Positions 42,320-52,330 of a stretch of DNA of 64,000 nucleotides are shown piece by piece. Each line of letters begins with the position of its first letter. The stretch's first letter is position 1. The stretch lies in contig JASEVX010000001.1 of the NCBI GenBank assembly GCA_031761405.1, forward strand, positions 25,239,606-25,303,605, in the 5' to 3' direction. Under the pieces are notes generated by a model. The model did not search any database. It was not told the origin of the DNA and saw only the letters and a program-made list of their open reading frames with translations. A program made the translations under genes and the position numbers. Source of the stretch: Serripes groenlandicus (taxonomy: Eukaryota > Mollusca > Bivalvia > Cardiida > Cardiidae).

Positions 42320-43965
42320 GAGATGCAATAAGATCCAGAATTGTAAGACCAGGCCAAATATATTGTTGCAGGCCAAATATAATGTTGTTGTAAAAAAAAA
42401 AAAAAATTAACAGGCATCTTTTTTTTCAAAAGTTCCGTAAAGAGTGGTCGAAATGATGTTAAACGTTTAACGTGCAAACCGTTGTGTGCATGATATACAA
42501 ACGTATTTGGCTTTGTGAGCGTTTCGTGGAAAGAGAATCAATTTACTGTAAAAAAAAAAATAGCAAAAATGATGTCGAATGTGTTTTCAAAGAATTGAAA
42601 ATATCAGGGACGTCCTTGAAAAAATGAACATTCGAATTTTGTGTTCTGTATTTCATGAAGGAAATACATTTATTTTATTCGGGTTGTATTACCTTTTCAA
42701 CAGTATTTCAGTAATATCAGGGGGTCAATCACTAAACCATGATCCTCGGGTACTAAGCGAGGGGGTCGAATAGCCCGCTGCAACCAACCAAGCTAACCAC
42801 TCGAGTCTCTGCGGTTTCCTAATTATCCGACCTACGCGTGTCTACAGTTTCACCTTGCATGTGATATTGGCGCATTCCAAAACATTGCGATTGTGTAATA
42901 AGGATATACAATGCGAGCTACTTCCAACATAAACCGTATCAAAGAACGCCGGTCAATATTTGTTATATCATACATATGTATATGTATACACGTATCAATG
43001 AGCGAATTGGGAGCACGCTTTATATTGTACAGAGGTCTGACGGGATTGCGTTACGTTGTCTATAATATAGCGAACAAAGTCCATACAACCGTAACGTCCG
43101 CATTGTGATGAGATGGCGTTACGCCCTTATTGAACGAACCCTAGGTATTGTTTAGGTTGCGGTGTCTCTCCACTGCGATACAATGCAAAACAATTTATCG
43201 GACTTTTATGTATCAATACCATCTTTTTTATAGCCAGGACTAATAATTTTATTTGTCGGATTTAAAAAAGGGGAAATACATTATTCAAGTGTACATGCAT
43301 ATGATAAAACAAAAACAAAGTGATAAAAATGATGATTTCATTTTCATCTTTTTCTTGTCTATGTTCTCAGTGCATTGTGTAAATGTGTCCTTGTTTTGGG
43401 TGTACTTCAAGAACTGCGAGGACTTCGTTGTCATCAATCGTATATAACATGGGGAGTCAGATTTAGATGAACATTTAACATTCAGTCAGAGTCTTCAAGT
43501 ACACACTTTGAAATAACGTTGCTAAGAAAGGTAACGCCATTGTCATTTAAAGTGTGAACTTATTGTAGCTGTTTTAAGTTATTTTCATCTTTTGTTTTTA
43601 GATGTGTCGAAACTATGGATTTTTTTCTTTCATAACGGAGACTTAAGAAATAATCTTCAATAATGTGCGTCTATTTCATATCAGGAAGATGATCTATTAA
43701 ATATTCCAGAATTTGTTTTTGTTCATACGTGACTCTGTTGTGTCAATATTCTTATTAACATGCCGTTTATCGGAATTTCGGGAGAAAACAGTGTTTTGTG
43801 AAAATGGAGAACTGATTAAACACGCCAGGGAAGTAGGTTGCCTAAAAAAAAAAGGTAACGCTTTATATCTTAAGTTATTATAATAATTGATTTATCATAA
43901 ATGCTACTGTGACCTTACAATATTGACTTCGTCTTGACCTTTGTGAACATATGCATTTAGTATAT
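42320..43965. other. no gene seen
   Basis: Frames of 63-65 codons at 42579, 42911 and 43253 are preserved in both duplicate copies, but so is everything else. TTCAGTAATATCAGGGGGTC (42708) may be a SINE tail scrap on the minus strand. Nothing else stands out. Confidence 0.3.
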
Positions 43966-43971
43966 ACATAT

Positions 43972-44196
43972 GAGCCATCCCGCGAGAAAATCAACATTGT
44001 TGGCTCTGCGTAAAGTATCGACCCGGATCAGCCTAAGCATGTCGCGCAGGCTTATCCGGATAGACTCCTTTCGCCTCCTGTGGATTTTCTGTTTCAGGAA
44101 TCATTACTCTATACCTATATTCCCCTGAGACGGAATGTGTCGGCCCGGATCAGTCTGCGCAGAGGCCGAAGTGTTGGTTTTCTCGCGGAGTGGCTC
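43972..44196 (-). mobile_element. family D MITE with 27-bp deletion
   Basis: TGAGCCATCCCGCGAG to CTCGCGGAGTGGCTCA. Against its duplicate (60763-61014) it lacks 27 bp between two GCGCAG/ACGCAG words. Confidence 0.9.
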
Positions 44197-44270
44197 AATT
44201 ATGCTGTCATAAAATTTGTGAAAACACGTACTGTTGAGATAAATGGCGATATCTTTTTTATTTTTTTTGT

Positions 44271-44375
44271 ATGGAGTTTTACGACCCTTTCAACAATGAT
44301 TCAGTAATATCACGGCGTTATAAGTACTACTGGTCCATTTACCCGTACACCAGCGAGTCAGTCGTAATGCGAGGC
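44271..44375 (-). mobile_element. SINE tail fragment
   Basis: TGGAGTTTTACGACCCTTTC, AGTAATATCACGGCG and AGTCAGTCGTAATGC resemble the SINE at 3381-3600. The duplicate is about 61091-61193. Confidence 0.5.
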
Positions 44376-44640
44376 ACACACACACACACTGATACGCGCC
44401 AATTATTTAAAGCCATCACTACCATATTTAAGTTGAAGTCTGATGGAAATACGAATACAGGCGAACCTGTGCTAAAGACAACCTTTGAATAGAAATTCCC
44501 TGTCTATAGCGACCACATATTTAGTTTCCCAATTACTCATTTTCTGTATATATGGCCATGCGATGAAAGACCACCTGTGAATAAAGACCAGAGTGTTCAT
44601 TTCCCATGGATGGTCTTTAAACACAGGTTGGACTGTCCTT
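44376..44640 (+). repeat. (CA)n and family M inverted repeat
   Basis: Six CA units near 44377-44390 (longer in the duplicate). ACCTGTGAATAAAGACCAG faces TGGTCTTTAAACACAGGT (44571-44632). Confidence 0.55.
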
Positions 44641-44671
44641 CATAAAGAAATACATCCTTGCATAGAGGTCA

Positions 44672-45060
44672 TGAACAGGTCAGTTTTGCTGAAGAATACA
44701 TGTGTCACCCAACTCAACTCAACTCACCCCAACTCAACTCAACTCAACTCAACTCAACTCAACTCAACTCAACTCAACTCAACTCAAATGAATAAGGCAT
44801 TCGGCAACTTGCTAAGCTTAAATCACCATTGCGCTGAAATAGAACTTTCAATTATAGTCATGGCACATCATGTTGACACATTGAAAGTTTGGTATATAAC
44901 ATTCCCATATGAACAGGTCAATTTTGTTGAAGAATACATGTGTCACCCCAACTTAACTCAACTCAAATGTATAAGGCATTCGGCAACTTGCTAAGCTTAA
45001 ATCACCATTGCGCTGAAATAGAACTTTCAATTATAATCATGGCACGTCATGTTGACACAT
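44672..45060 (+). repeat. two-unit tandem duplication around the AACTC tract
   Basis: GAACAGGTCAGTTTTGCTGA to CATCATGTTGACACA (44672-44880) and GAACAGGTCAATTTTGTTGA to CGTCATGTTGACACA (44913-45059) align. The second unit has only three AACTC-like pentamers. Confidence 0.85.
44709..44790 (+). repeat. (AACTC)n microsatellite
   Basis: About 15 AACTC units. The duplicate (61531-61627) has four more. The open frames reading QLNST repeatedly come from this tract. Confidence 0.95.
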
Positions 45061-45230
45061 TTGCCAGAGTATTGTTGTTGTTTTTTTACAGAACAGAATT
45101 TTATTGTTTTGATCTAAAATATAGATCATCATCGTACACATATAACATACGTGAAAGTGTAAGAATTTTTTTTTTAGAAAATACAAAAAGTCAATATTTA
45201 TCTCTTGTATACTCCTCCAAAAGTTCTTAA

Positions 45231-45442
45231 GGCTTTCCCTCATATAGACGCTTTCGGACGCCTCTGCAGCAGACGGCTTTTTGAAAACATAGTGACAAAA
45301 GAAGAAATTGCTCAAAACGAGCAATTTCTCCTTTTGCCACAGTGTTTTCCACTTTAAGTCATAGGTTATTCATTCAATTATAGAGAGTTTCCATATTTTG
45401 ACAAAAATCGTCTGCTGCAGAATTGTCGTATGAGGGAAAAGG
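45231..45442 (+). mobile_element. family A MITE, near intact
   Basis: 212 bp, TTAA on both sides (45227-45230, 45443-45446). Hairpin TTGCTCAAAACGAGCAA. The duplicate 62072-62283 has CTCTAAACGAG. Confidence 0.9.
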
Positions 45443-45449
45443 TTAAATG

Positions 45450-45810
45450 GAGGGTTGAACGTACTATTATTATATGATATTTAATGATTGAACAATTGTT
45501 ATCATAAATAAATAAATATCGAAACAATGTTTCATTACAGTTTAAGTAGGCACCCTATACTAATTATTAAGTGAATTAAGCGAATGCTTCGTTGACATAT
45601 GATAACGTTTGGCTAAAACTACAACCATATTTAACGTCTCTGTGAAAAACGACTTAAATTCTCCTTTTCTCATAATGTGTACAAGTTTGTATCAGTCAGT
45701 TTTTGCTTTTGGTTACCCTGGTCATTCAGAATAAACTATTTGGCTAAATCAACTATCTGTTAATTTGTATATTGCCAATATTTCCTTAACACGCGTCCAC
45801 AGCAGTCCCA
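45450..45810. other. no gene seen; eroded family A scrap
   Basis: ACGTCTCTGTGAAAAACGAC and TTCTCCTTTTCTCATAATG (45635-45680) suggest an old copy. Confidence 0.3.
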
Positions 45811-45816
45811 TCTTAA

Positions 45817-46039
45817 CCCTTTCCCTCATATAGACGCTTTCTGACGCCTCTGCAGCAGACGGCTTTTTGAAAACATAGTGACAAAAGAAGAAATTGCACA
45901 AAACGTGCAATTTCTCCTTTTGCCACAATGTTTTCCACTTTTTGTCATAGGTTATCCATTCAATTATGGAGATTTTCCACTTTTTGACAAAAATAAGTTC
46001 AAAGTCGTCTGCTGCAGAATTGTCGTATGAGGGAAAGGG
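45817..46039 (+). mobile_element. family A MITE, intact
   Basis: 223 bp, TTAA on both sides (45813-45816, 46040-46043), perfect CCCTTTCCCTCATA ends. Hairpin TTGCACAAAACGTGCAA. The duplicate is 62658-62880. Good family reference. Confidence 0.95.
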
Positions 46040-46054
46040 TTAACAGTTGCTTAA

Positions 46055-46253
46055 CCCTTTCCCACATGCAAATGCATTTGGATGCGCCTGCAGCAGCAAC
46101 ACCTTTGAAAACATAATGACAACAGGAGAAATCGCTCATATTGAGCTATAAGTCCATGTTGCCATGGTGTTTTAAGTATGCCTTCATGTGTTGAGATTGT
46201 GCCACAATGTTTTCAAAGTCGTCTGCTGCAGCTTTCATGTATTAGGGAAAGGG
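46055..46253 (+). mobile_element. family A MITE, diverged
   Basis: It starts 11 bp after the previous copy's TTAA: CCCTTTCCCACATGCAAATG to TATTAGGGAAAGGG, flanked TTAA/TGAA. The duplicate is 62896-63094. Confidence 0.8.
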
Positions 46254-46389
46254 TGAATGAAAAGGAAAGCAAATAATTTGGATCGAAACAGGAAAAGAAG
46301 ACCTTCATACACTTACGATCAGTGTAGATTTAGATCAGCCCTCTAAACCCTACAATCTGAGCAGTGTTTCCGAATACCTACTACACAAT

Positions 46390-46582
46390 TTATTCAGCGC
46401 CGATTTTCCTCATGTAGACTATTGTATGAGTAAAATCGGGCCACCCCCCTTTTTCTATGAAATAAGAGGTTTGGAATATTTGATAACTAAAATGCAAACA
46501 ATGCTGTTTTCAGGTGAGACTGCTCATACCGAGCTCTGTATGATTTACAATAACCTCAATATTACAATGGCCGCTGAAAGAG
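46390..46582 (+). mobile_element. family C MITE, right TTAA occupied
   Basis: TTCAGCGCCGATTTTC to GCCGCTGAAAGAG, followed by TTAA (46583-46586) that also serves the next family A copy. The duplicate 63231-63423 keeps CTTTCAGCGCC at the left end. Confidence 0.8.
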
Positions 46583-46586
46583 TTAA

Positions 46587-46808
46587 CCCTTTCCCTCATA
46601 CAACAAATCTGCAGCAGACGACTTTGAACATATTTTGTCAACAAATAGAAAATCTCTATAATTGAAAGGATAACCTATGACTAAAAGTGGAAAACATTGT
46701 GGCAAAAGTAGAAATTGCTCGTTTTGAGCAATTTCTTCTTTTGTCACTATGTTTTCAAAAAGCCGTCTGCTGCAGAGACGTCAGAAAGCGTCTATAGGAG
46801 GGAAAGGG
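46587..46808 (-). mobile_element. family A MITE at a family C target
   Basis: 222 bp, TTAA on both sides (46583-46586, 46809-46812). The hairpin is TTGCTCGTTTTGAGCAA here but TTGCTCGTTTTGACCAA in the duplicate (63428-63649). Confidence 0.92.
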
Positions 46809-47034
46809 TTAATAAACCCATTGACCCCAAATACTAAAGTTTCGGCTTCAAATCAAGAGGGATTGTCGTAAAAACTAAAGGAGCTACACTTCTATTATTT
46901 TGTCAAAAGCTGCATCTAAATCTAGAGAACCGACAAACGGACATTGAAGGCTGTGGTGGGTCTATGCGGGTGCACGTGCTCTTCTGAGTCCGCACTGATC
47001 GCACAGACAACACTTTACACACGCAAACATAATT

Positions 47035-47225
47035 GAGCCGTTCCAAGTGAAAATCCAACAGTGTAAAGTATCGTCCAGGATCAGGCTAAGCATGCCGCGC
47101 AGGCTAACCCAGACAGACACTGAGACGGAATGTGTCGGCACGGATTATCCTGCGTGGACTGCGCAGTCTGATCTGGGTCGATAACTTACGCAAGAGTCCA
47201 TAATGTTGGTTTTCTCGTGAATCGG
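47035..47225 (-). mobile_element. family D MITE, shortened
   Basis: GAGCCGTTCCAAGTGAAAAT to TTGGTTTTCTCGTGAATCGG; the central part is missing. It straddles the point where the duplicate runs off the window (63876-64000). Confidence 0.75.
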
Positions 47226-47640
47226 TACATATATATATATAAGGATTGCAATATTCGAATATGGGATTGTCATAACAACAATTTTAGTAGCTTATTTCCA
47301 ACGTTCATCGATTGATCCCAAATGTTATCTGTTTTAGACTCATTTCTTATTGCGATGTAATGTATCCCTTGTGGATTTTATGAATAATGCAGTTCTCACG
47401 AACGGGCCTTTAATACAAGCAGAAAGAAATAGCTCCTTTTAGGAACATTGAATTATTTCGATACTTTGGTAAAAAAAAAAAGAGTTATCTCCCTTTGTTG
47501 AAATCGGTATTTCCTTCATTTTGTCTATTTTTATTATGAATGATTACTTTTTCGCAATCTTCGTAGCTTTGAACCTCACATGCTAAGGTCGATTGTCTTT
47601 GGCCCATTTTATAGCACACATACTGGTAAGTCGCCAAGGG
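47226..47640. other. no gene seen
   Basis: AT-rich. First sequence not present in the second copy within this window. Confidence 0.3.
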
Positions 47641-47644
47641 ATTT

Positions 47645-47700
47645 TAGATAAGCGTATTGGTGCAATAATATAACTGAAATAATGTTGAAAACAGCGTTTA
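47645..47700 (+). mobile_element. SINE tail fragment
   Basis: ATAACTGAAATAATGTTGAA then AACAGCGTTTA resembles SINE tails; the next family A copy follows at that TTTA. Confidence 0.5.
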
Positions 47701-47921
47701 GCCTCTCCCTCATACGACAATTCTGCAGCAGACGACTTTGAACATATTTTGTCAAAAAAATAGAAAAATCTCTATAATTGAGTGGATAACCTATGACTAA
47801 AAGTAGAAAACATTGTGGCAAAAGGAGAAATTGCACGTTTTGTGCAATTTCTTCTTTTGTCACTATGTTTTCAAAAAAGCCGTCTGCTGCAGAGGCGTCA
47901 GAAAGCGTCTATATGACGAAC
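47701..47921 (-). mobile_element. family A MITE at a SINE tail
   Basis: The left end is drifted (GCCTCTCCCTCATACGAC) and follows TTTA, the likely derivative of the SINE TTAA. The right end is lost after GCGTCTATATGA. Hairpin TTGCACGTTTTGTGCAA. Confidence 0.8.
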
Positions 47922-48424
47922 ATGGCTCATATATGAAGGGTCGGTGTATGCCAATTTGCCCTAAGATTACACGAAAGCAATGTCATGTGTAAAACTCATA
48001 CTTTACAGTAAATAGTACAGTAAATAGTATACGGGAAGACTAGTAACCTATGTGGTGCATTACAGGAATCGAAGTTTATTATTCGTTTACTTTAACTATA
48101 ACATTAAACCCCTTTTTCTTGCACATTAATAGATAGAAAACTTGGGGTATATATAGTTTCACGCTGAAATGGACCATCGCCGCGTGTTTTTTACTTACAC
48201 AAACGACTAATTTTCTCATGCCTCGTATTACAGATCCAGTATTTGCACATATGTTTTTTATTGACACGATTTGTCTTTGTTGTCCTGTTTCTTACTGAGG
48301 ATAAACCGCTTTCTCCGGTTTCTCCCGATTCGTGTGAAGACTCTCCACCGAGACGTGTTACATTCCAATGCGGTTATTACTCCACATTTCACACTTTTCC
48401 GAAACGATTAGCATGCGGTACATG
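47922..48424. other. no gene seen
   Basis: A 62-codon frame at 48243-48431 includes a Ser/Pro-rich stretch (DKPLSPVSPDSCEDSPP) that looks less random than most. I see no acceptor or family match and do not call it. Confidence 0.25.
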
Positions 48425-48490
48425 TAGATAGATAGATATTTTATTTATTGACATAAGCTAATACAGCTTCTAGTCATATTACAAATTTAA
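48425..48490 (-). repeat. possible LINE 3' end with (TATC)n tail
   Basis: On the minus strand TGTCAATAAATAAAATATC precedes TATCTATCTAC. AATAAA plus a tetramer tail fits a truncated LINE (inference). Confidence 0.4.
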
Positions 48491-48726
48491 CAATAATTCG
48501 CATTACATGTCACCTTTCAAAAAAACAATAAGCAAAGTGTTTATGGAAGAAAGATTGATAATATATAAACAATAAATTATATAAATACTGGTAAGGTTAT
48601 ACTAATCATTTTTTAAATTGTGAATGTAATTATTTCTTGTTTCTAAAGCGTATTTAACATGTACTCTGTCGATTTAATTAACCCTTTCCCACGTACAACA
48701 CATGTGCAGCAGACGACTTTGAAAAC

Positions 48727-49130
48727 ATATGGGCATACAGGTATCCGGACATAATGTCCACGGACAAAATGCCACAGGACATAATGTTCACTGACAAAAT
48801 GTCTACGGACAAAATGACACAATATGAAAAGAGGACAAAATGCCACAGTTTATTTCGAAAATATCATTTTATTGTGAATTATTATGTTAAAGCAGCACAC
48901 CACAAGTGGCAACAGTATTTGAGTGTGAAACAGTTCATGATCTATCACTTTTATCAGCTATCTACACATCCCATTTACATCCTGGCATCCCATAACACTT
49001 TTGGTGTACTGCTTTTACATCATAATTCACAATAAAATGTTTTCGAAATAAACTGTGGCATTTTGTCCTCTTTTCATATTGTGGCATTTCGTCCGTAGAC
49101 ATTATGTCCGGATACCTGTATTCCCATATG
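48727..49130. mobile_element. family H long inverted-repeat element
   Basis: CATATGGGCATACAGGTATC at the left faces GATACCTGTATTCCCATATG at the right. The arms pair over 115 bp or more, out to TGTTAAAGCAG / CTGCTTTTACA. Inside each arm are repeats of GGACA.AATG (for example GGACATAATGTCCACGGAC). Loop about 100 bp. Frames with DKMSTDKM come from those repeats. Confidence 0.75.
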
Positions 49131-49345
49131 TCTTCAAAGTCGTCTGCTTCAAATGTCCTCTTTTCATGTAGTGACATTATGTCCGGATACCTGTATTCCC
49201 ATATGTTTTCAAAGTCGTCTGCTTCAAATGTCCTCTTTTCATGTTGTGACATTATGTCCGGATACCTGTATTCCTATATATTTTCAAAGTCGTCTGCTTC
49301 AAATGTCCTCTTTTCATGTTGTGGCATTTTGTCCGTAGACATTTT
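49104..49345 (+). repeat. three-unit tandem repeat of an H/A junction, 75-76 bp
   Basis: The unit joins GACATTATGTCCGGATACCT (family H) to TTTTCAAAGTCGTCTGCTTC (family A) and TGTCCTCTTTTCATG. Starts at about 49104, 49173 and 49249; AAAGTCGTCTGC occurs at 49136, 49212 and 49287. Confidence 0.9.
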
Positions 49346-49496
49346 GTCCTGGATTCGGGCACAAACAATAAAAAAGAAATCTGGTTAAACAGAGTTGAAC
49401 ATACTGTGGCAGAAGTCGTCTGCTGCAGAGGAGTCAAAAGGCGTGTATATGTGGGAAAAAGTAAACCCTTCACAACGGGCAGACACATCTGCGAAC

Positions 49497-49747
49497 AATT
49501 GATTGATTGATTATTTGGTGTTTAACGCCGTTTTTAACAATTTCTCAGTTATATCACGGCGGCCAGTTTACCTACTCATGCATTTCCTGGTTTTCTCACA
49601 CCAGTACTCCACACAACAATCTTCCCAAGCAACTGGCTGCTTTTCCACATAGACTAAGCCCATTGATGGAAGACGAATGACGCATGTCGCATTGACTTTT
49701 GTCAATCGTCGGAAAGAAAGTTGGCCGAGCCGGGATTCGAACTCAAC
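49497..49747 (-). mobile_element. tRNA-derived SINE
   Basis: The tail at the left reads GATTGATTGATTATTTGGTG then TTTAACGCCG; the body has TATCACGGCGGCCAG, CCAGTACTCCACACAAC and CGTCGGAAAGAAAG; the head ends with the B box CCGGGATTCGAAC. Confidence 0.85.
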
Positions 49748-49859
49748 ATCTGCGAACAAGAAACACCTTTTGAAAACATTGCTGCATAAGGAGAAAGAAC
49801 TCATGATGAGCAAATACTTCATACTTTCAGTCCGTAACGGGATCATATAAGGGTAAAAT

Positions 49860-49990
49860 GAGCCTCCCCCGCGACCAACATTATGACCTCTGCGTAATAT
49901 ATCGAACCAGATCAGTCTGCGCATTCCGCGCAGACTGATCCGGGCCGATACATTCCGTCTTAAATGGATATAGGTAAAGAGTGATGGTTG
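49860..49990 (+). mobile_element. family D MITE, left half
   Basis: GAGCCTCCCCCGCGACC, TGCGTAATATATCG, CGCGCAGACTGATCCGGGCC and CATTCCGTCTTA; it stops at AGAGTGATGG where a SINE tail scrap (49983-50025) begins. Confidence 0.8.
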
Positions 49991-50025
49991 AAAGCGACAT
50001 AAAAACACCAAACAATCCAATCCAT
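49983..50025 (+). mobile_element. SINE tail scrap
   Basis: GGTTGAAAGCGACATAAAAAC then CACCAAACAATCCAATCC. Confidence 0.5.
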
Positions 50026-50261
50026 CAATTAAACTAAAAGGTTCCCTTTTTATCGTGACGCGACGCTGCCATGTTATGAATGGTCCCGGCTAATGTAGAG
50101 ACCTCTTTTATAGGCAGTATATTACCATTGCTAGGTCATGAAAAATGATCGGCGATCAATATACCCAATATAATACTTGGTATTTCTGGCATTTACATGC
50201 TGGCACTCTTCGCCCGACCAGGAAACTCAAAAAGAGTCCAACCCCTCTATCGTATGTTTAA

Positions 50262-50466
50262 CTCTTTCAACGCCAAAGGCAATATTAAGGTTTTTGCAAA
50301 CAATACTGATTCAGGCGAGTCAGCTCGTAACGAGCTGTCTCACCTGAAATCAGCATTGTTTGCCATGTATTTATCGAAATAGTCCAAACTGTGATTACAT
50401 GAGAAATGGAGACGCCCGATTTTGAACATGGAAGAGTCTATTTTAAACAATTCGGCGCTAAAAGAG
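50262..50466 (-). mobile_element. family C TTAA MITE, intact
   Basis: 205 bp, TTAA on both sides (50258-50261, 50467-50470). Ends CTCTTTCAACGCCAAAGG / TTCGGCGCTAAAAGAG. The centre AGTCAGCTCGTAACGAGCTG is a hairpin. Confidence 0.9.
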
Positions 50467-50622
50467 TTAAATGGACAGTACTAGAATTTGATCATGTTTA
50501 GTAGCATTGATAACCGTCTTATCCACATACAAAAATGTCTGCGGCAGTTTATGATAGTTATCACATATATTAACTTTATAGTAATTATTCTTCAAACTTG
50601 TCTTTTCTTAACACTATAATAA

Positions 50623-50740
50623 TTTGTAGGTACTCAAAAGCATCGTCTCGGTGAGACGAATCTTTTGAGTACCTACAACATAGAATTTTAGGTTTGAATG
50701 TGTATGTTATGACATAAAATACGCCCCTATCTAGAGTACT
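50623..50740 (+). mobile_element. family B hairpin MITE, left end lost
   Basis: Arms TTGTAGGTACTCAAAAG and CTTTTGAGTACCTACAA; both arms have the A/T version of a G/C pair present in other copies. The right end ACGCCCCTATCTAGAG is recognisable. Confidence 0.8.
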
Positions 50741-50773
50741 CCCAATAACGACGGAATGAGGTATATATGTTAA

Positions 50774-50996
50774 CCCTTTCCCTCATACGGCAATTCTGCA
50801 GCAGACGACTTTGAACGTATTTTGTCAAAAAATAGAAAATCTCCATAACTGAATGGATAACCTATGACAAAAAGTGGAAAACATTGTGGCAAAAGGAGAA
50901 ATTGCACGTTTTGTGCAATTTCTTCTTTTTGTCACTATGTTTTCAAAAAGCTGTCTGCTGCAGAGGCGTCAGGAAGCGTCTATATGAGGGAAAGGG
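50774..50996 (-). mobile_element. family A MITE inside the array
   Basis: 223 bp, TTAA on both sides (50770-50773, 50997-51000). Other array units have ATACATTAATAAA intact at this place, giving empty sites. Hairpin TTGCACGTTTTGTGCAA. Confidence 0.95.
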
Positions 50997-51944
50997 TTAA
51001 TAAATTATGAATGTCCATTTGTTTCGATCATAGTTGAGCAGCGCTAAGCAAAACGGATCTATTCTTTACCGCATAATTATCATGCGAATAGTCGTGAAAT
51101 GGACAAGACTTTACATATGTACGTAGACAGCCCTAATTTTTAATGTCAGCGACAGATCAGTTCTTTTGAGTATCTCAAACTTTATGAGTATTAAATGAGT
51201 ATTTTAGAATATGAAACACCCCATCTAGAGTTCTAGTTTAGTTAGGGAATAGTATTTTCAATATTAAGGTATACATTAATAAATTGTTTCGATCATAGTT
51301 GTGCAGCGCTAAGCAAAACGGATCTATTCTTTGCCGCATAAGTATCATGCGAATAGTCGTGAAATGAACAAGCCTTTTTACACATGTACGTAGACAGCCC
51401 TAATTTTTAATGTCAGCGACAGATCAGTCCTTTTGAGTATCTCAAACTTTATGAGTATTAAATGAGTATTAAATGATTATTTTAGAATATGAAACACCCC
51501 ATCTAGAGTTCTTGTTTAGTTAGGGAATAGTACTTTCAATATTGATGTATACATTAATAAATTATGAAGGTCGATTTGTTTCGATCATAGTTGAGCAGCG
51601 CTAAGCAAAACGGATCTTTTCTTTGCCGTATAATTATCATGCGAATAGTCGTGAAATGGACAAGCCTTTACACATGTACGTAGACAGCCCTAATTTTTAA
51701 TGTCAGCGACAGATCAGTCCTTTTGAGTACCTCAAACTTTATGAGTACTAAATGAGTATTAAATGAGTATTTTAGAATATGAAACACCCCATGTTTAGTT
51801 GTTAGGGAATAGTACTTTCAATATTGAGGTATACATTAATAAACTATGAAGGTCGATCTGTGTCGATCATAGTTGAGCAGCGCTAAGCAATAACGGATCT
51901 ATTCTTTGCGGCATAATTACCATTGAAATGGACAAGCCTTTTAA

Positions 51945-52166
51945 GCCTTTCCCTCATGCGACAATTCTGAAGCAGACGACTTTGAACACATTTTGTCAAA
52001 ACATAGAAAATCTCCATAATTTAATGGATAACATATGACAAAAAGTGGAAAACATTGTGGCAAAAGGAGAAATTGCACGTTTTGTGCAATTTCTTCTTTT
52101 GTCGCTATGTTTTTAAAAAGCCGTCTGCTGCAGAGGCGTCAGAAAGCGTCTATATGCGTGAAAGGG
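51945..52166 (-). mobile_element. family A MITE inside the fourth array unit
   Basis: 222 bp, TTAA on both sides (51941-51944, 52167-52170). The array sequence ATGGACAAGCCTTT precedes and ACACATACAGTAC follows. Confidence 0.92.
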
Positions 52167-52200
52167 TTAAACACATACAGTACTTATTGTCATCAACAAG

Positions 52201-52330
52201 TAACAAAGGCATATCATTTCTTTCTTCAAAGCGTTAATTGCTTGTTCACAGTTACTTACTAGTGTTTGGTTTGGCGTTTGATGGCACAACAGTTTATTTC
52301 AAGGCGCCAATAACATTATTATCATATGTT
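52201..52330. other. no gene seen
   Basis: Short unstructured stretch. Confidence 0.3.

Larger units (their letters stand above)
36919..47160. repeat. 10.2-kb duplication, copy 1
   Basis: It matches 53598-64000 nearly base for base. The coordinate offset is 16683 at the left, 16799 in the middle and 16840 at the right end; each step is an indel in a minisatellite, microsatellite or small deletion. The left limit of this copy corresponds to the edge of a gap. Confidence 0.97.
48682..49459 (+). mobile_element. family A MITE split by family H and its tandem repeats
   Basis: The left part starts CCCTTTCCCACGTACAACAC after TTAA (48678-48681). The right part has AGTCGTCTGCTGCAGAGGAG and ends GTGGGAAAAAGTAAACCC. 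Everything from about 48727 to 49405 is inserted or amplified. Confidence 0.65.
50600..52200 (+). repeat. B-derived tandem array, units of about 265-292 bp
   Basis: GCAGCGCTAAGCAA recurs at about 51036, 51303, 51595 and 51876. Each full unit includes a damaged family B core (CTTTTGAGTATCTCAAAC, then CACCCCATCTAGAGTTCT). The left-most unit holds the better preserved B copy. Two family A elements are inserted in the array. Confidence 0.85.

Noticed and set aside
44593..44994. QLNST-repeat frames (also 61414-61835)
   Set aside because: They arise from the AACTC microsatellite; the frame has no start context or domain.
48754..49388. Frames with DKMSTDKM and repeated SGYLYSHMSSKSSAS
   Set aside because: Translation of family H arms and the 75-bp tandem repeat.
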